This document shows, piece after piece, positions 12,064 to 23,604 of a stretch of 64,000 nucleotides of DNA. Source of the DNA: Triticum aestivum (lineage: Eukaryota; Streptophyta; Magnoliopsida; Poales; Poaceae); contig NC_057811.1 of NCBI RefSeq assembly GCF_018294505.1, forward strand, positions 29,286,618 through 29,350,617, given 5' to 3'. Position 1 is the first letter of the stretch, and every line of letters begins with the position of its first letter. Below the pieces are notes generated by a model. The model did not search any database. It saw only the letters and a list, made by a program, of their open reading frames with translations, and was not told the origin of the DNA. The translations under genes were made by a program, and so were the position numbers.

Positions 12064-15000
12064 ATGGCCCCTTCGATCATCGACAACGATGCGATCCAGA
12101 GTGAGGCATTTCTCCCTGCATAGATCTTTTCATTCGGCGGCTTCGTACTGCGGGCCAACTCCCTTGGCCATCTGGAGCAGATCGAGAGCTACGCCCCTGG
12201 CCATCAGGCCAGGTTCGGAAGCTTGAACTATACAGCCGACATCCGAGGAGACTTGATCTTCGACGGATTTGAACCCATGACAGGTGTGCCGCACAGTCAC
12301 GATGCGCACGACTTAGCTCTGTCATCGGACGGTGTTCGGGAGATCACACCTGTAGCTACTCTGGCCCTCAATCCGGAGCAGATTGCGCCGTCCGAGGACG
12401 GGTGGATGGATCCGCCACGGAGGCCGCACACTCAGCGGTGATAGAGCCGAATATTGACTTCACCTCCTATGAGACCCGTGTTGCCGGACACTTGGATTCG
12501 TCCCCGGCCACGGGCTCCGAACCGCCTGCGTCCGTTCCTATCGAATCTGATTGGGCACCGATCATGGAGTTTTCCTCGGCGGATATCTTTCAGCACTCAC
12601 CACTGGGCGACGTGCTAAACTCATTAAGGTATCTCTCCTTGTCAGGAGACCCTTGGCCGAACTATGTCTGGCTGGAGTGGGATGCGGACGACGAAGAAAT
12701 TCGCACCCCACCCACCACCCACTTAATAGCCACTATCGACGATTTAACCGACATGCTCGATGTTAGCTCCGAAGACATCGACGGTATGGACGACGATGCA
12801 GGAGACGAACAGGAACCACCGCCCACAGGGAGCTGGACTGCCACCTCATCATATGATATATACATGGTGGACACCCCCAAAGAAGGCGATGGCGATAAGG
12901 CAACGGAGGATAATCCCTCCAAGAAGCAATCCAAGCACCGGCGTCAGCGGCACCACTCTAAGTCCCACCATAGCAAAGCAGCGATACCGGCACAAGAGAC
13001 AATAACGCCTCGGATAGTGCCGAAGACAAAGACAATCCCCTCCAGCCAGGCCTCGAGCGGGAGGATGGACAAGCTAGCCCACAGGAACAGGCAGCAGACG
13101 GAGAATCAGAGGATGACAATTACATGCCTCTCTCCGAAGACGAGGTGAGCCTCGGCGACGAAGAATTTATCGTGCCTGAGGATCCCGTCGAGCAGGAGCG
13201 CTTCAAGCGCCGGCTTATAGCCACAGCAAATAGCCTGAAGAAAAAGCAACAACAGCTTCGAGCTGATCAAGATCTGCTAGCGGATAGATGGACTGAGGTC
13301 CTGGCGGCCGAGGAATACGAACTCGAGCGCCCAACCAAGAGTTACCCAAAGCGCAGGTTGCTACCCCAACTCGAGGAGGAAGCATTAAACCCCACACTAC
13401 CAGCGTATGATGCGGCTGATCGGCCACCCCGTGGCCGAGACAGAACGGCATATCAACCCGAAGTCCAGCCCGCACCCCGTCGCCAGTCAAACAAAAACAC
13501 CAAGGCCCGGGGCAACACGCAGGACCTGCGACACGTATTGGAAAACAAAGCAGGACATACAAGATCGATCTACGGATCACGGGGGCGCGCCCTAACGCGT
13601 GACGATGATCGTCACGCCGGATATACTAAAAGCAAATCCGGCCGGGCTGAATACAGCAGACAAGACTCGTATGAACTGCGTCGTGACATAGCCCGGCACA
13701 GAGGTGCCGCACACCCCCTATGCTTCACTGATGAAGTAATGGATCACGAATTCCCAGAGGGATTTAAACCCGTGAACATTGAATCATATGACGGTACAAC
13801 AGACCCCGCGGTATGGATTGAAGATTTCCTCCTCCACATCCACATGGCCCGCGGTGACGATCTACATGCCATCAAGTACCTCCCACTAAAACTCAAAGGA
13901 CCGGCTCGGCATTGGCTGAATAGCTTGCCAGCAAACTCCATTGGCAGTTGGGAGAATCTGGAAGACGCATTCCTTGACAACTTCCAGGGCACTTATGTGC
14001 GACCACCGGATGCTGATGACTTGAGTCACATAACCCAGCAGCCAGGGGAATCGGCCAGGAAATTCTGGACCCGGTTCCTAACTAAAAAGAACCAAATTGT
14101 CGACTATCCGGATGCCGACGCCTTAGCGGCATTCAAGCGTAACATCCATGACGAGTGGCTCGCCCGGCACCTAGGCCAAGAGAAGCCAAAGTCTATGGCA
14201 GCCCTCACGACACTCATGACCCGCTTTTGCGCGGGCGAGGACAGCTGGCTGGCTCGCAGCAACAACACATCAAGAAATCCTGGCGATTCAGATGCCAAAG
14301 ATAGCAACGGCAGACCACGTCGCAACAGACACAAGCGCCGCAACAACGGCGACAACGCCGCAGACACGGCAGTTAATGCCGGATTCAGTGGCTCTAAATC
14401 CGGTCAGCGGAAAAAGCCGTTCAAAAGAAGCAATCCGGGCCCGTCCAGTTTGGACCGCATACTCGATCGCTCGTGTCAAATTCACGGCACCCCCGATAAG
14501 CCAGCCAATCACACCAACAGAGAATGCTGGGTGTTCAAGCAGGCCGGCAAGTTGAATGCCGAAAACAAGGAAAAGGGGCTGCATAGCGACGACGAGGAGG
14601 AGCCCCGGCCGCCGAACACAGGAGGACAGAAGAAGTTTCCTCCACAAGTGAAAACGGTGAACATGATATACGCAACCCATATTCCCAAGCGAGAACGGAA
14701 GCGTGCACTAAGGGACGTCTATGCGATGGAGCCAGTCGCCCCAAAGTTCAACCCATGGTCCTCTTGTCCGATCACTTTCGATCGCAGGGACCATCCCACT
14801 AGTATCCGTCATGGCGGTTCTGCCGCATTGGTCCTTGATCCCATCATTGACGGATTTCACCTCACTCGAGTCCTTATGGACGGTGGCAGCAGCCTGAACC
14901 TGCTCTATCAGGATACAGTGCGCAAAATGGGTATAGACCCCTCAAGGATCAAACCCACAAAAACCACCTTCAAAGGTGTCATACCAGGTGTAGAGGCCTG

Positions 15001-15379
15001 TTGCACGGGCTCAATCACACTGGAAGTGGTCTTCGGATCTCCGGACAACTTCCGAAGCGAGGAATTAATCTTCGATATCGTCCCCTTCCGTAGTGGCTAT
15101 CACGCACTACTCGGACGAACCGCATTTGCTAGATTCAATGCGGTACCGCATTATGCATACCTCAAGCTCAAAATGCCAGGACCTCGCGGGGTTATAACAG
15201 TTAATGGAAACACAGAACGCTCGCTCCGCACAGAGGAGCACACTGCGGCCCTCGCAGCGGAAGTACAAAGCAGCCTTCTGAGGACAACCGCCAATTCGGC
15301 GAAGAAGCCACCGGAAACCTTCAAGCGAATCCGGAGTACCCTGCAACAGGATCGCCAGGCACGTTCAGAGCTCGCCTAG
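12064..15379 (+). pseudogene. gag: Fatima gag-protease polyprotein, three lesions
   Basis: The natural start is probably the ATG at 12064 (MAPSIIDNDAIQ), 48 bases after the LTR. A stop at 12121 and frame changes near 12400 and 13120 break the N-terminal third. The last 751 codons (13124-15379) are open. Within them, residues of about 215-385 form the gag domain (YDGTTDPAVWIEDFLLHIHM, LKLKGPARHWLNSLP). A zinc-binding-like segment with Cys/His spacing (CQIHG then HTNREC) follows near residue 450, and a retropepsin domain starts near residue 570, with VLMDGGSSLNLLY in the active-site position (DGGS rather than DTGS) and LLGRTAFARFNAVPH as second strand. The frame ends right after the protease and no polymerase follows. 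Confidence 0.9.
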
Positions 15380-16560
15380 CAATTCGGCCTCCGTCCTAGT
15401 CCCAGTCAAGCGGCGAAATTTGTGCCGCGCGTACATAATTACGCACTCAAGATACCATGGGCACAGGCGGAGGCACGGCCCACAATGCGGCTCAACCGCC
15501 TCAGGGCCCGTACATCTTTATCATTTTCTCTCTTTCAGGACCCTACTCTCTGGAAGCTCTTTCCGACAGCCTGATCATTGGACCCATTACGGGAAGGAAA
15601 TACCAAGGAAGCAAGACGCTCTGACGTACAAGGGAATCCCCAGGTGGTCTCTGATAACGATCGATATACCTGTTTTACATACCCATACGCAGCTTGCCCT
15701 TGGATAGGACATGTCAAATAGTCCTATTTTTTGCTTATTGCACTACTTGTATCCGTACGCTTTGACGTATTATTTAAATAACAATGCATAGCGTTAGCCT
15801 ATTATTGCATTTCCTTTTTTTCCCTTGTCTGCTTATTTACGACAAATTGCACCCGTACATTCTGGTACGACCAGTGCGCCAGGGGCTTCAGTGTACCCCA
15901 TAACACGGCGTGAAAAGTCCGAACACTTTCGACAGTGCGGCACCCCGAACTTATAGCATTATATGCATCAGCTCCGAATCATGTCTTGGGTCAATAGTTG
16001 GGTTTGCCCGGCTCCCATGTTTTGGTACCTTACGTTCCGCTATATCGGCTAAGGTAGCACTGGGAGAACTACTGCGATTGTGTCCCGGTTCTTCCGGACG
16101 AGCACCTCAGTAGAGAAAGCCGAAAACTGACTGTCATGATGCGGCGAGAGCTGGTCGCTGTTCGAGAGGTCTCAAATCCTTAAAGACTTCTTCCGCTTCG
16201 GGCGAGGAGTCGGCCTTGTCCGATTTAGGCGTATATAGCGCCCCAAATTCGGCCTTCCGAATACTAGGGGCTTCGCCAAAATTTAAAATTGTAGACTTCT
16301 ATGGCTAAGTGAGAGTGATAAAGCTTTATAGTCCGATTGCCTGGTTCGTTGTGCTGAACACCTCCTTCGAAGGACCCAAAATTGGGATAAAGAGTGATCA
16401 GGTTTATCCCGAACACCTCAGTACTAGTTACATGGGGGCAGAAGCCGACGACTGGCCAACTCTCAGATTTTATAAACGGCCGCACAGAAGGTAATATTTT
16501 AAATTAACAAGCGTTGCATAGCGCAGATGAACTCGTTTCATATTACAGGATCACATGAGT
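15380..16560. other. Non-coding spacer between Fatima gag-protease and the antisense gene
   Basis: Reverse transcriptase should begin here in an autonomous relative, but none of its motifs is visible in any frame. The region is AT-richer than gag and holds only short frames. It probably contains the 3' untranslated region of the antisense gene (stop at 16565). Confidence 0.6.
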
Positions 16561-16564
16561 ACAT

Positions 16565-19500
16565 TCATTCAAATATTACATCCTTAGCACATTCCTCCGC
16601 CACAAGGCGAGCACCCTTCAGGACACTGTCATAATACTTTTCGGGGTGGCGATGCTCCTTGCCCTCCGGCGGCCCTTCCTTCACCAGCTTTTCGGCGTCC
16701 AACTTCGCCCAGTGCACTTTCGCCCGGGCAAAGGCCCTGCGCGCACCCTCAATGCAGACGGACCGCTTTATGACTTCAAACCGTGGGCAGGCATTCACAA
16801 GCCGCCTTACCAGACCGAAGTAGCTACCAGGCAGGGGCTCGCCAGGCCACATCCGGACTATAAGACCCTTCATGGCCTGTTCGGCCGCCTTGTGAAGCTC
16901 GACCAGTTGCTTCAACTGGTCGCTCAAGGGCATCGGATGTTCGGTCCCAGTATACTGAGACCAGAACAACTTCTCCGTCGAGCTCCCCTCCTCGGCCCGG
17001 TAGAACTCCGCGGCATCCGACACACTGCGGGGTAGATCTGCGAACGCTCCTGGAGAGCTCTGAACTCGGGTAAGAAAAAGGAAAGTTTCCTTCACATGCT
17101 TGCTTTGCATAATGAATGCCTTACCCGTCTCTATCTTCTTAACCGCCTCAATCTCCTGGAGGGCCTTTTGGGCTTCGGCCTTGGCATGTTGTGCGTTCTC
17201 GAGGGCCTTCGCAAGATCGGACCCTTGCGTCTTAGAGTCACGCTCCAAGGACTCGTATTTCTTGACGAAATCCTGGAGCTCTTGCTGCACCTCGCCGACT
17301 CGGGCCTCTTGCTTCTCTCGCTCGATGTGCTCCTTGGCCGCTTTGTCTTCGGCCTCGGACAGCGCCTTCTTCAGGGCCGCCACTTCGGTCGTGGCCCCTA
17401 GCAAAATTCATGACGATCCTATTATTCAACAACCACATTTTTCTTTATCAATATACAGACGGGGTATCACTTACCTTTGTTCTCTTCGAGCTGCCTCTTG
17501 GTAAGGCCGAGCTCTTCCTTGGACCGCTCAAGGTCCCGCTTCAGTGCGGCGACCTCCGCAGTACGAGCGGCAGCGGCCAGCAGTGAAGCCTGCTTATTCA
17601 CATAGACACATTCTCATTAGACTCCTGCGATTATTATTTGATCCTCTATTCGGCCTTTCTTCGCGAACGCCAAACAGAGCATCAGGGGCTACTGTCTATG
17701 CTGTAACATTTTCTTATAATTTGATTACTTACCTCAAAGCCTGTTAGGAGGCTGGCACAGGCTTCAGTCAGTCCGCTCTTGGCGGACTGAACCTTCTTGA
17801 CCACCGCACTCATAACAGTGCGGTGCTCTTCGTCAATGGAAGCGCCGCGAAGCGCTTCCAGCAAGTTGTCCGATGCCTCTGGATGGACAGAGGCCATCGG
17901 CACAGACGGCTTGCCCCCCTTAGCGAGGGGTTGCCTGACAGAATCCGGAACCACTGGAGGTTCCGGCGCAGTATTCGGCTGGGGGCTAGACTTGCTGCCC
18001 CCGGCGTTAGGGCCCAGGGGAGTCTTGCCCCTCGTGCGCCCAGCGCCTGGAATGTCGCCTTGGGGCGCCTCCGGAACTGTCTCCCCTTGGTTCAGTGCCC
18101 TTTGAGACAACACCTCGGCGTCGTCCGTAGGGCGGGGGGAGGAGGCGGTCGGGAGTGAATCGCTGTTCATATCCGACGGGCCCAAAGAATCATCCGAAGA
18201 AGATACGTCGATATGGGCTCGGGATGGACTGCATAATCATGTTCGGCGTGATAAGAAGCAATAAAATAAAACGTACCAAGAACTATTATGGTATCCGGAT
18301 ACTCACGACTTCGCCAGGGGCTTGTCCCTGGGTAACCACTCCTCGTCGCTGAAAGCGGCCGTCGTGGAGCAGTCCGGAAGGAGGGTCCTTCCCTTCTTGG
18401 ACCCTTCGGCCTCCCCTGATGGGGCGGCCTTCCTTTTCCTGTCCCCCCGGCTGGGGGGGGAGAACTTTCCTCTTCCTCCTCCTCGTCTTCGTGGGAGGAG
18501 TGCGCCTCGGTGTTTTCGGACGATGAGTCCGATATAACCTTGCGCCGGAGACCTTTCCTGGTCCCCGTGGCCTTCTTCTTGGCCTTCTTCTCCGGCGCCT
18601 CATAAGGCGCTGGAACCAGCATCTCCGTTAGCAGAGCATCTGCTGGATCTTCGTGCAGGGGGGCTGGACAATCGATCTGCTCTGCTGTCGCTACCCAGTC
18701 CTGTTAAATGGCGTGGAGGCTTAGATCCCACGCATGATTATACGGGGGAAAGAAACATCTTATGAGATATAAAAGACTTACCGGATTGGCAGGGCGCTTT
18801 GCGCTGAGTCCGCGATCCTCGGTAAGGGGAGGAGGTACCTCGGCGCCCTTGAACAGCACCTTCCAGACGTCCTTGTGCGTCGTGTTGAAAAGCTCTCGCA
18901 GCATTTGGTGCTCGGCCGGGTCAAACTCCCACATATTGAATGCCCGTCTTTGACACGGGAGGATTCGGCGAAAGAGCATGACCTGGACCACGTTGACAAG
19001 CTTGATTTTCTTGCTTATCATATTCTTGACACATTTTTGAAGTCCGGTCAGCTCCACCGACGAACCCCAGGACAGGCCCTTCTCTTTCCAGGAGGTGAGC
19101 CGCATGGGGATGCCGGATCGAAATTCGGGGGCAGCCACCCAGTTGGTGTTGCGGCTCGGTGATGTAGAACCATCCTGATTGCCACCCCTTCACGGTCTCT
19201 ACATAGGAGCCTTCGAGCCAGGTGACGTTGGGCATTCTGCCCACCATGGCGCCTCCGCACTCCGCCTGCTGTCTGACCACCACCTTATGTTTCACATTGA
19301 AGGTCTTCAACCATAGGCCGAAGTGGGGCTTGATGCGAAGGAAGGCCTTGCACACGACGATAAACGCCGAGATGTTGAGGATGAAATTGGGGCCAGATCA
19401 TGGAAATCTAGCTCATAGTAAAACATGAGCCCGCAGACGAATGGGTGGAGGGGAAATCCCAGTCCGCGGCGAAGTGGGTAAGGAATACGACCCTCTCGTG

Positions 19501-19641
19501 AGGTTGTGGAGTAGGGACGATCTGCCCCGCGTCTGGGAGCCGGTGCGCGATATCTATAGCTAGGTATCCGGCTTCCCGGAGCTTCGTAATGTCCCCCTCC
19601 GTAATGGAGGAGACCATCCACTTGCCTCCCGCTCCGGACAT
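16565..19641 (-). pseudogene. Antisense spliced gene inside the Fatima-type element (gypsy-type transposon protein)
   Basis: A minus-strand gene with its own TATA box (19752-19759). It starts at ATG 19641 (MSGAGGKWMVSSITEGDI). The first exon runs to about 18782 but changes frame twice (near 19450 and 19360); its core includes YYELDFHDLAP, FGLWLKTFNVKHKVV and WQSGWFYITEP. This resembles the grass protein family labelled putative gypsy type transposon domain. A donor GTAAGT at 18781-18776 and an acceptor AG at 18702-18701 join it to an acidic Ser/Glu-rich exon (about 18700-18305). Further exons lie near 18220-17740 and 17600-17480. The last (17399-16565) is long and intact: a coiled coil of about 100 residues followed by a globular part ending KDVIFE. 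Its role is unknown; comparable antisense genes occur in maize Grande elements. Confidence 0.75.
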
Positions 19642-19751
19642 GTTTGGAGTGGTTTTGCGGAGAAAATGCGAACTTGGGCGCTGGAGCTCGAGTGCGCGAG
19701 AATGGATGGGCAGGGAAGAAGAAGGCGTGGGTGAAAAAGAGAAGTCCTTGT

Positions 19752-19759
19752 CCCTTTAT
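19752..19759 (-). promoter_or_regulatory. TATA box of the antisense gene
   Basis: Minus strand TTATAAAG in a GC-rich context (CCGCCCTTATAAAGGGAC), about 110 bases upstream of the ATG at 19641. It faces opposite to the Fatima LTR promoter. Confidence 0.6.
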
Positions 19760-20185
19760 AAGGGCGGAGGAAACTGTGCGCCTCCTCACCTGCCTGGTAA
19801 ACTCGCTTATTCCCCAAGCGCCGTGATTAATGGCGCGGTTGGGTTACCCACACCCGTATTGATGAGAATCCCGTGATAAGGGGACACGATCTCTGCTTCG
19901 ACAAGACGTGCCAAGAAAACCGCCTCGCAATATGTGCAGTAGCTGGTTGAGAAAAACGGTTCGAATAACGACCGGACCACGGCGTGATGTCACGTTGTCA
20001 GCAGATTAGATTTGTGGAAATATTATACTCTCTACGGTGGTATGTGGAATTTGTTTTGCAGAGCCGGACACGATCCTTGTGTTCAAAATCTTCTATGGAG
20101 TATTCGGAGGAAGAACCCGCCTTGCAATGCCGAAGACAATCTGCGCGCCGGACTCATCGTCATTGAAGCCTGGTTCAGGGGCTAC

Positions 20186-20656
20186 TGAGGGAGTCCTGGA
20201 TTAGGGGGTCCTCGGACAGCCGGACTATATACTTTGGCCGGACTGTTGGACTATGAAGATACAAGATTGAAGACTTCGTCCCGTGTCCGGATGGGACTCT
20301 CCTTTGCGTGGAAGGCAAGCTTGGCAATTCGGATGTGTAGATCTCCTCCCTTATAACCGACTCTGTGTAACCCTACCCCCTTCCAGTGTCTATATAAACC
20401 GGAGGGTTTAGTCCGTAGGACAACAACAATCATAACCATAGGCTAGCTTCTAGGGTTTAGCCTCTACGATCTCGTGGTAGATCAACTCTTGTAATACTCA
20501 TATCATCAAGATCAATCAAGCAGGAAGTAGGGTATTACCTCCATCGAGAGGGCCCGAACTTGGGTAAACATTGTGTCCCCCGCCTCCTGTTACCATCCGC
20601 CTTAGACGCACAGTTCGGGACCCCCTACCCGAGATCCGCCGGTTTTGACACCGCCA
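20186..20656 (+). repeat. 3' LTR of Fatima-type element
   Basis: Starts TGAGGGAGTCCTGGATTAGG after a weak purine tract (TTCAGGGGCTAC) and ends GACACCGCCA, where the 5' copy has CCGACA. TATA box TATATAAA at 20391-20398. It is 471 bp, the same length as the 5' LTR. Confidence 0.95.
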
Positions 20657-21479
20657 ATGGTCAAGACGTGATGAGATGTAAATTGTTGTATGAGATGATC
20701 ATGTTTTGTAAAAGTTATCGGCAACTCGCAGGAGCCTTATGGTTGTCGCTTTATTGTATGAAATGCAATCGCCATGTAATTTCTTTACTTTATCACTAAG
20801 CGGTAGCGATAGTCGTGGAAGCAACAGTTGGCGAGACAACAACGACGCTATGATGGAGATCAAGGTGTCAAGCCGGTGACGATGGAGATCATGAAGGTGC
20901 TTTGGAGATGGAGATCAAAGGCACAAGATGATGATGGCCATATCATGTCACATATTTATATTGGATGTGATGTTTATCCTTTATGCATCTTATTTTGCTT
21001 AGTACGACGGTAGCATGATAAGATGACCCCTCACTAAATTTCAAGGTGTAAGTGTTCTCCTTGAGTATGCACCGTTGCTACATTTTGTCGTGCCAAGACA
21101 CCACGTGATGATCGGGTGTGATAAGCTCTACGTTCACATACAACGGGTGCAAGCCAGTTTTGCACATGCAGAATACTCGAGTTAAACTGGACGAGCATAG
21201 CATATGCAGATATGGCATCAGAACACTGAGACCGTAAGGTCGAACGTGAATCATATAGTAGATATGATCAACATAGTGATGTCCACCACTGAAAATTACT
21301 CCATCTCACGTGATGATCTGACATGGTTTAGTTGATATGGATCACGTGATCATTTAGATGACTAGAGGGATGTCTATCTAAGTGGGAGTTCTTAAGTAAT
21401 ATGATTAATTGAACTTTAATTTATCATGAACTTAGTCCTGATACTATTTGCATATCTATGTTGTAGATCAATAGCTTAT
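20657..21479 (+). other. Angela A leader, second part
   Basis: Continuation of the untranslated leader. It aligns with 62763-63580 of element B across landmarks such as ATGTAATTTCTTTACTTTAT, CACCACGTGATGATCGGGTG and ATCTAAGTGGGAGTTCT. It contains no gene. Confidence 0.9.
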
Positions 21480-22398
21480 GATGTAGCTCCCCATTTATTT
21501 TTGATATGTTCCTAGAGAAAAAATAAGTTGAAATATGATAGTAGCAATGATGCGGGCTGGGTCCGTGATCTGAGGATTATCCTCATTGCTGCATAGAATA
21601 ATTATGTCCTTGATGCACCGCTAGGTGACGGACCTATTGCAGGAGCAGATGCAGACGTTATGAACATTTGGGAAGCTCGGTATGATGACTACTTGATAGT
21701 TTAGTGCGCCATGCTTTACGGCTTAGAACCGGGACTTAAAAAATGTTTTGAACGCCACGGATCATATGAGATGTTCCAAGAGTTGAAATTGGTAATGCAG
21801 ACTCATGCCCGTGTTGAGAGGTATGACACCTCTGACAAGTATTTTTCCTACAAGATGGAGGAGAATAGCTCAACCAGTGAGCATGTGCTCAGAATGTCTG
21901 AGTACTACAATCGCTTGAATCAAGTGGAAGTTAATCTTCCAGATAAGATAGTGATTGACAAAATTCTCTAGTCACTATCACCAATTTGCTGGAACTTTGT
22001 GATGAACTATAATATGCAAGGGATGACGAAAACAATTCCCGAGCTCTTCGCGATGCTAAAATCGGCGAAGGTAGAAATCAAGAAAGAGCATCAAGTGTTG
22101 ATGGTTAACAAGACCACTAGTTTCAAGAAAAGGGGCAAAGGAAAATAAAGGGAACTTCAACAAATAATGACAAGCAAGTTGCCACTCCCGTGAAGAAACC
22201 AAAAGCTAGACCTAAGCCTGAAATTGAGTGCTTCTACTGCAAAAGGAATGGTCACTGGAAGCAGAACTACCCCAAATACTTGGCGGATAAGAAGGATGGC
22301 AAAGTGAACAAAAGTATATATGATATACATGTTATTGATGTGTACTTTACTAGTGTTCATAGTAGCCCCTGGGTATTTGAAACTGGTTTAGTTGCTAT
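21480..22398 (+). pseudogene. gag: Angela A gag remnant
   Basis: The position matching the gag start of element B (ATG 63581) has lost its ATG here and several stops follow. The readable part at 21711-21971 (MLYGLEPGLKKCFERHGSYE, ENSSTSEHVLRMSEYYNRL) is copia gag; a stop at 21969 and a frameshift near 22145 follow. The zinc knuckle near 22225-22270 reads CFYCKRNGHWKQNYPKYL: its last Cys is replaced by Tyr, which would abolish metal binding. The frame then enters the protease motif (PWVFETG), where the CACTA inserted at 22398. Confidence 0.9.
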
Positions 22399-22645
22399 CA
22401 CTAGTAGAAAAAGGGGCTTTCGTTCGGGCCTGGCCAGCCCATTAGTCCCGGTTCTTATATGAACCGGGACCAACGGGTGCATTCGTCCCGGTTCATGAGC
22501 CCAGGTGGCCGGCCGGGGCCTCGCGGGCTTTGGTCCCGGTTTGCTTGGACCCATTTGTCCCGGTTCTAGGAACGAACCGGGACCGATGGGCCTTGCACCT
22601 GGCCCATAACCATTGGTCCCGGTTCCAGCCACGAACCAGGACAAA
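22399..22645. repeat. Left TIR and subterminal palindromes of the CACTA
   Basis: After the 17-bp TIR come at least three head-to-head pairs of GTCCCGGTTC..GAACCGGGAC, spaced 20-60 bases apart. The same motif dominates the right end. In En/Spm-like elements such repeats bind the element-encoded DNA-binding protein. Confidence 0.85.
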
Positions 22646-22650
22646 TGATT

Positions 22651-22662
22651 TGCCTATATATA
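22651..22662 (+). promoter_or_regulatory. TATA box of the left CACTA gene
   Basis: CTATATATAGCCC follows the left subterminal palindromes directly, and a GC-rich first exon (to about 22933) follows it. Confidence 0.65.
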
Positions 22663-23042
22663 GCCCATCGCCAGCGAGCAAAGCACTCCACCGTGCTCTG
22701 TTTTTTGCTGGCCAGCGAGGGGAGGGCATTTGGGTGCTCTAGCTCACCTCCTATGCACATGAGGTGTTCGATGAAATGTCCGAGCCACACTAGTTAATAT
22801 TTCTTCTCTCGAAACTCGACCTCCGAGCTCCATTTTCCCCCAGATTTTTCTAGGTTTAGCGGTTCGTCACGTCCCGTCCCCGTCTTCACCGCCGTCGATC
22901 GCCCGCGCCGATCTCGTCGCCGGCACCACCGTGGTGAGCCTCTTGTTCTTATCTTCTTTCTGAAAGAAAAAAAAATTCTTACTTGAGATGGATACTTGTT
23001 TAATTTTCTTACTTTTATTATTCCGTGTTATTATATAGTGCG

Positions 23043-23482
23043 ATGGTTCTGGTATCCGCCCTCGTCGGCCCTCGTCCTGTCTATGATTCGGATGTGGTAT
23101 ATATTATCTTTTTATAACTATTTGGTTCATTTATTGTTTATGACAATTATGTCGACCAAGGTGACATAGATTTTTTTATGTAGGAGGTGGTTGAACAAGA
23201 AATTCCAACCAACCCTATTGTCGAGAGGTTAAATTTAGTCGAAGAAGAAAACAATTACTTGAAGGAAAAAAAATTGAGGAGGAGAAGATGATATTGGAGT
23301 TGCATGTTGCGGATGTCGTCGATGATCACAAGATCAAGATGGATGCAATGCGGTTGAAGATTAGAAAGATTAGAAAATATGCTATTCATACCGAGGCTTG
23401 GTATCATTATGCCGTTGGATCAATTGTTACCTTAGTTGTGATTATGATCGCATTTGTTGTTGCATTGAAAGGTTTTACATAG
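23043..23482 (+). pseudogene. Small coiled-coil/transmembrane protein gene of the CACTA
   Basis: Two coding exons can be traced. Exon A is 23043-23096 (MVLVSALVGPRPVYDSDV), preceded by an acceptor TATAG and a non-coding first exon ending at a GTGAGC donor near 22934. Exon B is 23184-23482, after acceptor TATGTAG. Exon B reads EVVEQEIPTNPIVERL, a Glu/Lys-rich helix, then basic MRLKIRKIRKYAIHTEAWYH and a hydrophobic segment VGSIVTLVVIMIAFVVAL near the C-terminus, followed by a short tail and stop. The predicted product is about 117 residues: a tail-anchored membrane protein with a heptad-like charged helix. An A8 run near 23266-23273 puts the two halves of exon B out of frame by one base, so this copy is broken. 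I recall similar uncharacterised proteins in Triticeae annotations; the function is unknown. Confidence 0.7.
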
Positions 23483-23604
23483 TTTCAATGTATGGTTTAA
23501 CTAGATGCTCTAGAGAGCTATATGTTGTTCAATTTGAACTATGTATGTACTTTGGTTTTAATGTGATGATGAACTACTATTAATTTGGTCACTTATCTCT
23601 ATCC

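Larger units (their letters stand above)
11545..20656 (+). mobile_element. Fatima-type gypsy retrotransposon, non-autonomous
   Basis: A complete insertion with LTRs at 11545-12015 and 20186-20656 and a perfect 5-bp TSD ATGGT (11540-11544 and 20657-20661). Joining the flanks restores the Angela leader, which matches element B near 62745-62770. It encodes gag and an aspartic protease on the + strand but no reverse transcriptase, RNase H or integrase. The 3' half instead carries a spliced antisense gene. Its total of 9.1 kb is therefore not a simple internal deletion to a short form. I counted 15 differences over 471 LTR bases (about 3.2%), so it is younger than its Angela host. The Fatima name is from memory of the LTR sequence. 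Confidence 0.93.
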
